Shown here piece by piece: positions 1 to 5,204 of a stretch of DNA of 5,204 nt. The DNA comes from Candidatus Minthenecus merdequi. Lineage in GTDB: Bacteria > Bacteroidota > Bacteroidia > Bacteroidales > Paludibacteraceae. Numbering within the stretch: position 1 is the first letter of the stretch; every line of letters starts with the position of its first letter. The stretch is from the NCBI GenBank assembly GCA_018064385.1, contig JAGHVI010000103.1, positions 1 to 5,204 on the forward strand. The letters run 5' to 3'. The position numbers and the translations under genes were made by a program. Under the pieces are notes generated by a model. That model made no database searches. It worked only from the letters and a program-made list of their open reading frames with translations, and was not told where the DNA came from.

Positions 1-1
1 C

Positions 2-829
2 GAAAGCAATTACCAATTGTTCCGCAATCTGAATGCCAATGGCGATGTTATCTCTGCTATGCGTGTCCTTGCCGGCGATATGGCTGCCCGCAATATGAAG
101 CGTCAGATGGTTTGTACAAATACCATCATTAACGACGATGAAGTTGTCCTCGAAGGACGCAATGGCGAATATGTCACTTTCATAAACGAATTCGGTGCTT
201 GGCGCATAATCTCGGACTCGAAACCTCAGGCTGTCACTACCACAAATACCGCTACTTACACACAAAATGGTTCTACCTCTTCTTCCGGCAGTTCTAATTC
301 AGTCATAGACCACACCGTTTTTGGTACCATTGTTTCGGGCTCGGTTATGGTACCTTACAATTTCCGCGACCAAGGCATCTCTTTTTCCCTTTCCCTCGGC
401 TATGCGTTTCGATTCTTTTCGATGGAGGCTCTTTTCGTTTATAATAGTTTCGGCGTGAATCGTGACAGAAATTACAACCCCGATCTTTACGCAGGAAAGC
501 CTTGTAACTCAGACTACCATTATAGTAATTTTATTGGCCTTGGAATCCGCTTTGGCGGTTTTGTTCCTATCAAACTTAACGACAAACTCTCGATAGCCCC
601 TAACCTGAAGTTTGAATGGACTTCGCCTAATATGTGCCGCGACACTTACTGCTGGACAAATTCAATAGCCCCTATAACCGGTGCCGATCTGTTTTTCAAA
701 ATCAGCAACAGTACAATTATGTCTGTCGGTCTTGGCTACGAACACCAGTTCAGGTTCAACAGATACGACCTTGTCTTGAAAAAAACAAATATGGGGTATA
801 TCAACTTTAATATCGGCTTCATTTTCTGA
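2..829 (+). CDS. C-terminal part of an outer-membrane beta-barrel protein (5' end missing)
   Basis: The frame is open from the left edge (first codon GAA at 2-4) to TGA at 827-829, giving 275 residues. The only early start-like codon is a TTG at 17, which is probably internal, so I read this as a 5'-truncated gene. Residues 1 to about 73 look globular and end in a stretch containing EYVTFINEFGAWRI, resembling the last strands of a small alpha+beta fold. Residues about 74-105 are a Ser/Thr/Asn-rich linker. Residues about 106-275 contain roughly eight alternating polar/hydrophobic strands (for example GISFSLSLGYAFRF and STIMSVGLGYEHQF), and the chain ends YINFNIGFIF. A terminal aromatic Phe is the usual C-terminal signal of outer-membrane barrels recognised by BamA. 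The protein therefore probably sits in the outer membrane, with the N-terminal part in the periplasm. The specific function is not recognisable, and a missing N-terminal domain could define it. The gene lies 2 bases before mnmA. Confidence 0.7.
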   Translation, partial: ESNYQLFRNLNANGDVISAMRVLAGDMAARNMKRQMVCTNTIINDDEVVLEGRNGEYVTFINEFGAWRIISDSKPQAVTTTNTATYTQNGSTSSSGSSNSVIDHTVFGTIVSGSVMVPYNFRDQGISFSLSLGYAFRFFSMEALFVYNSFGVNRDRNYNPDLYAGKPCNSDYHYSNFIGLGIRFGGFVPIKLNDKLSIAPNLKFEWTSPNMCRDTYCWTNSIAPITGADLFFKISNSTIMSVGLGYEHQFRFNRYDLVLKKTNMGYINFNIGFIF

Positions 830-831
830 CA

Positions 832-1926
832 ATGGAAAATCTTGAAGGAAAACGCATTGCCCTTCTCCTCAGTGGAGGAGTTGACAGTGCCGTCGCTGTA
901 TATAAACTTGTGTCTCAAGGCTTACAACCTGACTGTTTCTATATCAAAATCGGTCCTGAAGAAGAAGAGGAATGGAACTGCACTTCCGAGGAGGATGTCG
1001 AAATGGCAACAGCCATTGCCGAACGCTATGGCCTCAGTTTTGATATTGTTGATTGCCACCACGAGTATTGGGACAAAGTTTCTCGCTATACTATTGAGAA
1101 GGTCCGCTCGGGCTTTACCCCAAACCCTGACGTTATGTGCAACAGGATTATCAAGTTTGGAGCTTTCGACGAAAAATGTGGATATAATTACGATTTTATC
1201 GCCACCGGTCATTATGCTGACTCTGAATTTGACAGTCAAGGTCGTAAATGGCTCTGCACAACTCCTGACCCTGTTAAGGACCAGACTGATTTTCTCGCTC
1301 AATTATATGATTGGCAACTCCGCAAGGCTCTCTTCCCAATTGGCAAAATGAACAAGGAGGAGGTTCGCCTCGTCGCTGAACGCGAACATCTGGTTAACGC
1401 CCACCGTAAGGATTCTCAAGGCATTTGTTTCCTCGGCAAAATAGACTATAATGAATATATCCGTCGTTTTCTCGGCGAACAGCGTGGCGATGTCATTGAC
1501 CTTAACTCCGGTCGCAAAATCGGAGAACATCGCGGCCACTGGTTCCACACCATAGGTCAGCGTAAGGGCCTTGGTTTCAGTGGTGGACCCTGGTTCGTCA
1601 TACGAAAGGATATCAACCGCAATGTTCTCTATGTCTCTAACGGCTATGACCCTAAAGATGCCTACAAAAGCGTTTTCTACGTCACTGATATGCACCTGCT
1701 TACACCTGGCAGCGTACTCCCTGACCAAGTCTCTTTCAAAATAAGACATACCCCCGATTTTTACTTTGCCCGGCTGACTCGTATGGACGATTCGGTTAAT
1801 GGTATGACAGTGTGGAAAGTTGAATCTTCTACCCCTATCCATGGCGTGGCACCAGGCCAGTTCTGCGTCATTTACGACACTTCCCATCACCGCTGCTTCG
1901 GCTCTGCCGAAATCACTTTTTATTAA
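832..1926 (+). CDS. mnmA: tRNA 2-thiouridine(34) synthase MnmA
   Basis: This cytoplasmic enzyme activates C2 of U34 in tRNA-Lys, -Glu and -Gln with ATP and inserts sulfur from a persulfide relay. The 364 residues match the usual family length (E. coli about 368). The PP-loop motif SGGVDS is at residues 14-19. NPDVMCNRIIKF (98-109) carries the first catalytic cysteine, C103. ATGHYA is at 124-129 and KDQTDF at 149-154. DSQGICF (194-200) carries the second catalytic cysteine, C199, and HTIGQRKGLG is at 239-248. A C-terminal beta-barrel-like region ends in APGQFCVIYD (340-349). The ATG at 832 is chosen because it places the PP-loop near the N-terminus and lies just after the upstream stop; no Shine-Dalgarno is visible, which is normal for Bacteroidota. 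The 2-base gap suggests co-transcription with the upstream barrel gene. Bacteroidota often carry more than one mnmA paralog, and this window cannot tell which one this is. Confidence 0.96.
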   Translation: MENLEGKRIALLLSGGVDSAVAVYKLVSQGLQPDCFYIKIGPEEEEEWNCTSEEDVEMATAIAERYGLSFDIVDCHHEYWDKVSRYTIEKVRSGFTPNPDVMCNRIIKFGAFDEKCGYNYDFIATGHYADSEFDSQGRKWLCTTPDPVKDQTDFLAQLYDWQLRKALFPIGKMNKEEVRLVAEREHLVNAHRKDSQGICFLGKIDYNEYIRRFLGEQRGDVIDLNSGRKIGEHRGHWFHTIGQRKGLGFSGGPWFVIRKDINRNVLYVSNGYDPKDAYKSVFYVTDMHLLTPGSVLPDQVSFKIRHTPDFYFARLTRMDDSVNGMTVWKVESSTPIHGVAPGQFCVIYDTSHHRCFGSAEITFY

Positions 1927-1947
1927 CGATAACGATGCGCTTCGCTA

Positions 1948-1971
1948 CGATGACGATAACTTTTGTCATTG
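1948..1971 (+). terminator. weak hairpin between convergent genes
   Basis: In the 39-base gap between the mnmA stop and the stop of the convergent repeat-protein gene, bases 1948-1956 can pair with 1963-1971. This gives nine pairs including two G-U, with a 6-base loop. The 3' arm overlaps the last codons of the - strand gene. There is no clear U-tract after it on either strand, and the G-U pairs become C-A mismatches in the - strand transcript. It is at best a weak + strand terminator for mnmA and may be chance. The short direct repeat CGATAAC (1927-1933 and 1954-1960) lies in the same gap. Confidence 0.2.
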
Positions 1972-4218
1972 AGCAACCACAATCTTTACTTTCTTCTTCC
2001 CCTCAGCGCATACAAAATACACACCAGGATGAGGAATATCAAATTTCTCAGTATATTCCGCCTTCCGAGCTTGGGCGACAATACGTCCAAATGAATCATA
2101 CAGCATTACAGCGCAACCTTGCGCACCTACAATATATAGGCAACCATTTGAGGAATAGACATTGTAACCATCACAGTCAATATCGCTGACAGCAGAAATC
2201 GGAGTAAACGATGCAGCTATCACTATATCGGACGTGACCACCACGTATATCACACTGTCGGTCTCGCCGTTGTCCCATCCCGTGAAGGCATACCCAGGAG
2301 CAGGTGTTGCGGTCAGGGTGGCAGTGTCTCCAATGTAATAAAGACCGCTTCCCGTAACTGTTCCCATAGTGGAATCCGCAGTGAGTGCGGTCACGAGATA
2401 TTGTGGCGCAGAGGCGATGTAATACACCTTGTTTGGCACGGGAGTTCCGTTCATTGTCCCCCCTGTCTCAGTAAGCATGTTAGACAATGAGTAATCCCCC
2501 ACGGTAGTAGCGGAGATAATCCATTCCTTTCCTGGAGGAACCGTATCAACGATTAGTGACGGACATTTTCTGAACATCGCGTTATAGCAGTATGACGGCA
2601 GGACGGTGGCAGGGAGAGTTGGTGGCATTGTCAGCGATGAGCAACCATAGAACATATTGGTGTAACAACCGTATGCCAGGGTGTCAGCCGGAAGGGACGG
2701 TACTGACGGGAGTGAGGTGCAACCATTGAACATCTCTTCATAGCACTTATTTGCCATCTTCATTGCCGGGAGTTCGGGAGGTGTGACGAGCGAGGTACAC
2801 CCTTTGAACATACTCTTATAGCAGCTTTCCGCCAGTTTTGTGGCAGGAAGTGAAGGTGCAGCCGTCAAAGCGATGCAGTTGCAGAACATATTTTCGTAGC
2901 AGCCGTCATCGGCAGTCGTGGCTGGCAGAGCAGGTGCCGTGAGAAGGGCTGTGCAACCACTGAACATCGATCTGTAGCACTCATCATTCAGTTTGGTTGC
3001 TGGAAGTGTTGGTGGCGTGACAAGCGAGGTGCAGCCATTGAACATATCCCTATAGCAAAACGGCGCCATTGTCCTTGCTGGCAGGTCGGGTGCCCTCGAC
3101 AGAGATTGACACCCAATGAACATCGCTTCGTAGCACGAATACACCAGAACCGTGTCACGCAGGGTAGGTGGTTCGGTCAGCGATGTACACCCTCTGAACA
3201 TTTCACAATAACACCCCCAACTCAACGTCGTGGCTGGCAGAGCGGGTGCCTCGGATAACGAGGAACAATCACAGAACATTTTGTCATAGCAGTTTGTTGC
3301 CGTTGTCATGGCTGGCAGGACGGGCGGGGTGGCAAGGGACGAGCAACCACGGAACATCTCCCAGTAGCATTCCTCTGCCAACGTCGTGGCAGGCAGGACA
3401 GGAGGAGTCACAAGTGACGCACAATCATAAAACATACATTTGTAGCAGGATTTTACGAGTGTGTCGGCTGGCAACGAGGTCGGTGCTGTCTCTAACGATG
3501 AGCAGTTGCGGAACATTTCCAAGCAGCAATTCTCCGCCAAAGTGGTCGCAGCTATATCAGGTGCCGTTGTCAGTGCCGCACAATTGTAAAACATTTTGTT
3601 ATAGCAGTTTTGAGCAAGAGTGGTGGCTGGCAAATCAGGTACGGTGGTCAATGCGGTACAGTTGCGAAACATTTCGTAATAGCACGATTTTGCAAGCGTG
3701 GTGGCTGGTAGTTCGGGTGCGGTAGTCAGCGAAAAGCAGTTCCTGAACATTTCTGCGTAGCAGGATTGCGCCACAGTGGTGGCAGGAAGTTGGGGAGGCG
3801 TAATCAAGGCGGCGCAACCATAAAACATCTCGGCAAACGCATAATCAGGTAGAGGAAGGTCGGGACAACTCGGCCCATAAAGGGACATTATATTGCCCGA
3901 GGCTTCCACCGTATCACCAGATGAAAAGCTGAAATATGAACTCTGGTAAGAGTCTCCAAATGCAACGGCTACAGTCTGGTCGCTCGCAGCCCTGAACCAT
4001 ACCGATTGGTTTTCGTTTAAGTTTATATCCTGGTTGGTGTATGTAATCCAGTTCGTGCTGTCTGTCGAATATTGAATAGTATGGGTGGCATTCCTTTTGT
4101 GAAAACTCACTCTCGCATTTCCTTTTCTCGCTGTGAAACATAGCGGCGAGTTGTTCTGGGACAAACACTCCAAAGGCAGCATAAGTACCAACGCAAGTAA
4201 CAAGGCAGTAAGAAGCAT
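1966..4218 (-). CDS. secreted cysteine-rich tandem-repeat (BspA/LRR-like) surface protein with InlB-like and T9SS-type C-terminal domains
   Basis: This is a 750-residue predicted surface protein. Residues 1-20 are a hydrophobic signal peptide with likely cleavage before Q21. E17 before C18 argues against a lipobox. Residues 21 to about 115 form a beta-rich domain with IQYSTDSTNWITY and SGNIMSLYG motifs, a pairing I associate with this repeat family. From A127 to Y543 come sixteen 26-residue units, with a truncated seventeenth from C544. The consensus is CYxxMFxGCTSLxTAPxLPATTLAxx. Residues about 605-674 resemble a divergent InlB B-repeat (TLTATPAPGYAFTGWDNG). Residues about 680-750 look like a type A type IX secretion sorting domain (LYDSFGRIVAQA, PGVYFV, KKKVKIVV). 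Family knowledge suggests roles in adhesion or host/polymer binding, but the ligand cannot be inferred. The ATG at 4218 is the first plausible start and is 2 bases after the folD stop. There are no frameshifts. An adhesin or structural surface protein is the best description. Confidence 0.88.
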   Translation of the reverse strand: MLLTALLLALVLMLPLECLSQNNSPLCFTARKGNARVSFHKRNATHTIQYSTDSTNWITYTNQDINLNENQSVWFRAASDQTVAVAFGDSYQSSYFSFSSGDTVEASGNIMSLYGPSCPDLPLPDYAFAEMFYGCAALITPPQLPATTVAQSCYAEMFRNCFSLTTAPELPATTLAKSCYYEMFRNCTALTTVPDLPATTLAQNCYNKMFYNCAALTTAPDIAATTLAENCCLEMFRNCSSLETAPTSLPADTLVKSCYKCMFYDCASLVTPPVLPATTLAEECYWEMFRGCSSLATPPVLPAMTTATNCYDKMFCDCSSLSEAPALPATTLSWGCYCEMFRGCTSLTEPPTLRDTVLVYSCYEAMFIGCQSLSRAPDLPARTMAPFCYRDMFNGCTSLVTPPTLPATKLNDECYRSMFSGCTALLTAPALPATTADDGCYENMFCNCIALTAAPSLPATKLAESCYKSMFKGCTSLVTPPELPAMKMANKCYEEMFNGCTSLPSVPSLPADTLAYGCYTNMFYGCSSLTMPPTLPATVLPSYCYNAMFRKCPSLIVDTVPPGKEWIISATTVGDYSLSNMLTETGGTMNGTPVPNKVYYIASAPQYLVTALTADSTMGTVTGSGLYYIGDTATLTATPAPGYAFTGWDNGETDSVIYVVVTSDIVIAASFTPISAVSDIDCDGYNVYSSNGCLYIVGAQGCAVMLYDSFGRIVAQARKAEYTEKFDIPHPGVYFVCAEGKKKVKIVVAQ
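1969..2181 (-). other. putative type IX secretion C-terminal sorting domain (residues about 680-750)
   Basis: The last 71 residues of the repeat protein form a predicted small beta-sandwich. LYIVGAQGCAVMLYDSFGRIV is followed by FDIPHPGVYFV and a basic strand, KKKVKIVVAQ, at the extreme C-terminus. The order 'YDxxGRxV, then GVYxV, then KxVKxxV' is the pattern of type A T9SS tail domains, which are cleaved off during export across the outer membrane of Bacteroidota. Assignment is by pattern only. The domain implies that T9SS genes exist elsewhere in the genome. Confidence 0.7.
2197..2406 (-). other. divergent InlB B-repeat-like module (residues about 605-674)
   Basis: This stretch follows the pattern of divergent InlB B-repeats: a first strand (YLVTALTAD), a gly-rich turn with GTVTGSG, GDTATLTATPAPGYAFTGW and a closing strand ending in IAASFTP. 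Such modules are common stalk or spacer domains in surface proteins of Bacteroidota and Firmicutes. There is only one copy here, between the repeat solenoid and the sorting domain. Confidence 0.7.
2590..3840 (-). repeat. tandem array of sixteen 78-bp (26-residue) coding repeats
   Basis: The MF codon pair, read as 'gaacat' or a close variant on the + strand, recurs every 78 bases through this stretch. Sixteen units are present: fifteen of exactly 26 residues and one of 27 (residues 231-257). A truncated seventeenth (CYNAMFRKCPSL) runs on to about 2551. Position 1 is Cys in all units except the first, position 9 is Cys in all, and positions 5-6 are always MF. Positions 16-24 are typically PxLPATTLA. 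The units differ enough in sequence that this is an old, diverged protein repeat rather than a recent slippage array. Confidence 0.95.
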
Positions 4219-4220
4219 AC

Positions 4221-5081
4221 TTATTTGTTGTGGTTTATGTAGCAGTTTATAGTGTTTTCCATTAGACAGGCAATAGTCATAGGCCCAACACCTCCAGGAA
4301 CAGGTGTGATGAATGCCGTTTTTGAAGCAACATTGTCAAAATCAACGTCTCCACAAATCTTTCCAGTCTCTGGATTAAGCGCTGTGCCAACATCAATTAC
4401 AGTCGCACCTGCCTTTACCATATTCTCCTTGACAAATTTTGGACGACCGATTGCTGATACAAGAATATCTGCTTGCGATGTTATTGATGCTATATCCTTC
4501 GTACGACTGTGACAAATGGTAACTGTGCAGTTTTTGTCAAGAAGCATCTTGGCAACAGGCATTCCAACAATATTACTACGACCAAGAACTACAACGTTTT
4601 TGCCTTGAAATTCTGTATTTATTGACTCCAAAATCTTGATTACTCCGTGTGGCGTACATGGTAAAACCGTGTCAGAGTCTATACGCGACTGAAAAAGGTC
4701 AGCAGCATTGATTTGGTGAAAACCATCAACATCCTTGTCTCGTGATATTGCATTGAGAATAGTCTCCTCGTCAATATGTTTAGGGAGAGGCAACTGAACT
4801 AAAATACCATCAACCAATGGGTCGGAATTCAGTTCTTGAATACGTTTCAAAAGCTCTTCTTGAGTGACCGTTGCATCATAAGTCACAAGCGAGTTTTCAA
4901 TACCGACAACATTTGCTGCCTTGGTCTTGCCTGCAACATACGATTTGCTGCCTGGGTCATCGCCAACAAGGATTACTACAAGGTTTGGACGACGTCCATA
5001 CTTGGACATCAAGTCTTTTACCTGTTCGGCAAGGCGTGCCTTAATCGAGGCAGCCAAGTCTTTTCCAGATACTGTTTGCAT
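4221..5081 (-). CDS. folD: bifunctional methylenetetrahydrofolate dehydrogenase / methenyltetrahydrofolate cyclohydrolase FolD
   Basis: This cytoplasmic enzyme interconverts 5,10-methylene-THF, 5,10-methenyl-THF and 10-formyl-THF with NADP, supplying one-carbon units for purines and formyl-Met. The 286 residues match the family length. SYVAGKTKAA (47-56) contains Y48 and the catalytic lysine K52. DGILVQLPLP (91-100) contains Q96, and DKDVDGFH (115-122) contains D119. PCTPHGV is at 141-147. The dinucleotide-binding GRSNIVGMP is at 167-175, CHSRT at 190-194, GDVDF at 244-248 and TPVPGGVGPMT at 259-269. All active-site residues I know of are present. Two signature spots deviate: HQIN at 122-125, where HPxN is usual, and DVGTALN at 230-236, where DVGIN is usual. 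The ATG at 5079-5081 gives the expected N-terminus. The stop is 2 bases before the repeat-protein start, so the two are probably co-transcribed. Confidence 0.97.
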   Translation of the reverse strand: MQTVSGKDLAASIKARLAEQVKDLMSKYGRRPNLVVILVGDDPGSKSYVAGKTKAANVVGIENSLVTYDATVTQEELLKRIQELNSDPLVDGILVQLPLPKHIDEETILNAISRDKDVDGFHQINAADLFQSRIDSDTVLPCTPHGVIKILESINTEFQGKNVVVLGRSNIVGMPVAKMLLDKNCTVTICHSRTKDIASITSQADILVSAIGRPKFVKENMVKAGATVIDVGTALNPETGKICGDVDFDNVASKTAFITPVPGGVGPMTIACLMENTINCYINHNK

Positions 5082-5100
5082 ATTATTGTTTATTTATTTT
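5082..5100 (-). promoter_or_regulatory. A-rich translation leader upstream of folD
   Basis: Read on the - strand, the 19 bases before the folD ATG consist almost entirely of A and T, with no purine-rich Shine-Dalgarno. A-rich leaders of this sort are typical for Bacteroidota, where initiation depends little on anti-SD pairing. I could not find a convincing -33 TTTG / -7 TAnnTTTG promoter pair upstream on this strand, so the promoter itself is not called. Confidence 0.4.
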
Positions 5101-5204
5101 CAAAAGGTGAGTTCTATAAATTCATTTTGAGGGTTTTTGAAGTTTGTTTTGAGCAGATTGCTGTGCGGAAGAAGGGAGCATAGCGGGCTATGTGACCGAC
5201 TGAC
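5101..5204. other. right-edge intergenic stretch of unclear content
   Basis: No confident gene lies here. A - strand frame is open from the window edge to a TGA at 5100-5102 (34 codons, ending NPQNEFIELTF), so the 3' tail of an upstream gene is possible. The + strand is also open in one frame to a TAG at 5181-5183, so open frames here are weak evidence. The stretch holds three TTTTGA copies (5125, 5135 and 5147) and a palindrome at 5179-5192. Confidence 0.4.
5179..5192. repeat. short perfect inverted repeat CATAGC-GG-GCTATG
   Basis: Two 6-base arms flank a 2-base centre. As RNA this would form a short stem with a 4-base loop on either strand. It lies about 100 bases upstream of the folD start, in a distance range suitable for an operator, the 3' hairpin of an upstream transcript, or part of a dispersed intergenic repeat. 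None of these can be chosen from one copy. Confidence 0.4.

Noticed and set aside
17..19. TTG at 17 as the start of the first gene
   Set aside because: The frame is open to the left edge, and the protein begins mid-domain without a signal peptide, which an outer-membrane protein needs.
952..984. Acidic run EEEEEW in MnmA as an unusual insertion
   Set aside because: Well-known MnmA proteins also have an acidic stretch followed by a Cys at this position, so it is ordinary.
842..1351. 169-codon + strand frame overlapping mnmA
   Set aside because: It is an out-of-frame shadow. The mnmA frame carries all the family motifs.
1303..1890. 195-codon - strand open frame inside mnmA
   Set aside because: It lies entirely antisense to a clearly recognisable mnmA and its product resembles no family.
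1935..2189. 84-codon + strand frame after mnmA
   Set aside because: It overlaps the end of the repeat-protein gene on the opposite strand and lacks any recognisable features.
3246..3725. 159-codon + strand open frame opposite the repeat array
   Set aside because: It is the antisense shadow of the 78-bp repeats. The periodic codon pattern keeps stops out of this frame, and the product shows only mirrored repeat composition.
2590..3840. CRISPR-like array suggested by regular spacing
   Set aside because: The 78-bp period is exactly 26 codons, the units are translated in one frame and there are no identical repeats with unique spacers.
4165..4167. Lipoprotein modification at Cys18 of the repeat protein
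   Set aside because: The residues before the Cys are P-L-E, and Glu at -1 does not fit a lipobox. Cleavage before Gln21 is more plausible.
4836..5183. 115-codon + strand frame across the folD start and the right edge
   Set aside because: It is mostly antisense to the folD N-terminus. The remainder lies in the AT-rich upstream stretch, with no support as a protein.

Overview
The window looks like chromosomal DNA from a member of the Bacteroidota, probably order Bacteroidales from a gut, oral or rumen habitat. The reasons are a surface protein with a type IX secretion-like C-terminal domain and a divergent InlB-type repeat, an outer-membrane beta-barrel ending in Phe, gene starts without a recognisable Shine-Dalgarno sequence, and an A-rich leader before folD. 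A genus cannot be named from this sequence alone.

The layout is two convergent gene pairs. On the + strand, positions 2-829 hold the 3' part of a gene cut by the left edge. It encodes a small globular region, a Ser/Thr/Asn-rich linker and a C-terminal outer-membrane beta-barrel. Two bases later comes mnmA (832-1926), a full-length tRNA-Glu/Gln/Lys 2-thiouridine synthase. On the - strand, reading from the right edge, folD (4221-5081) encodes the one-carbon-folate enzyme. Two bases after it comes a 750-residue secreted repeat protein (1966-4218). The pairs meet tail to tail at 1927-1965, a 39-base gap with only a weak hairpin. The right end (5082-5204) is non-coding or of unclear coding status and contains the folD leader, three phased TTTTGA motifs and a small palindrome.

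The most distinctive element is the repeat protein. It has a signal peptide, an N-terminal beta-rich domain, sixteen near-perfect 26-residue units plus a truncated seventeenth (consensus CYxxMFxGCTSLxTAPxLPATTLAxx), an InlB-B-like module and a putative type IX sorting domain. This is a cysteine-rich relative of the BspA/LRR-type surface repeats seen in gut and oral Bacteroidales. Its gene sits 2 bases behind housekeeping folD, so it may be co-transcribed with it. MnmA and FolD are ordinary cytoplasmic housekeeping enzymes and show no functional link to the surface proteins beside them. I see no clear evidence of a new multi-gene system, mobile element, CRISPR array or RNA gene. The points worth following up are the architecture and evolution of the repeat protein, its odd signal peptide and the right-edge intergenic sequence.
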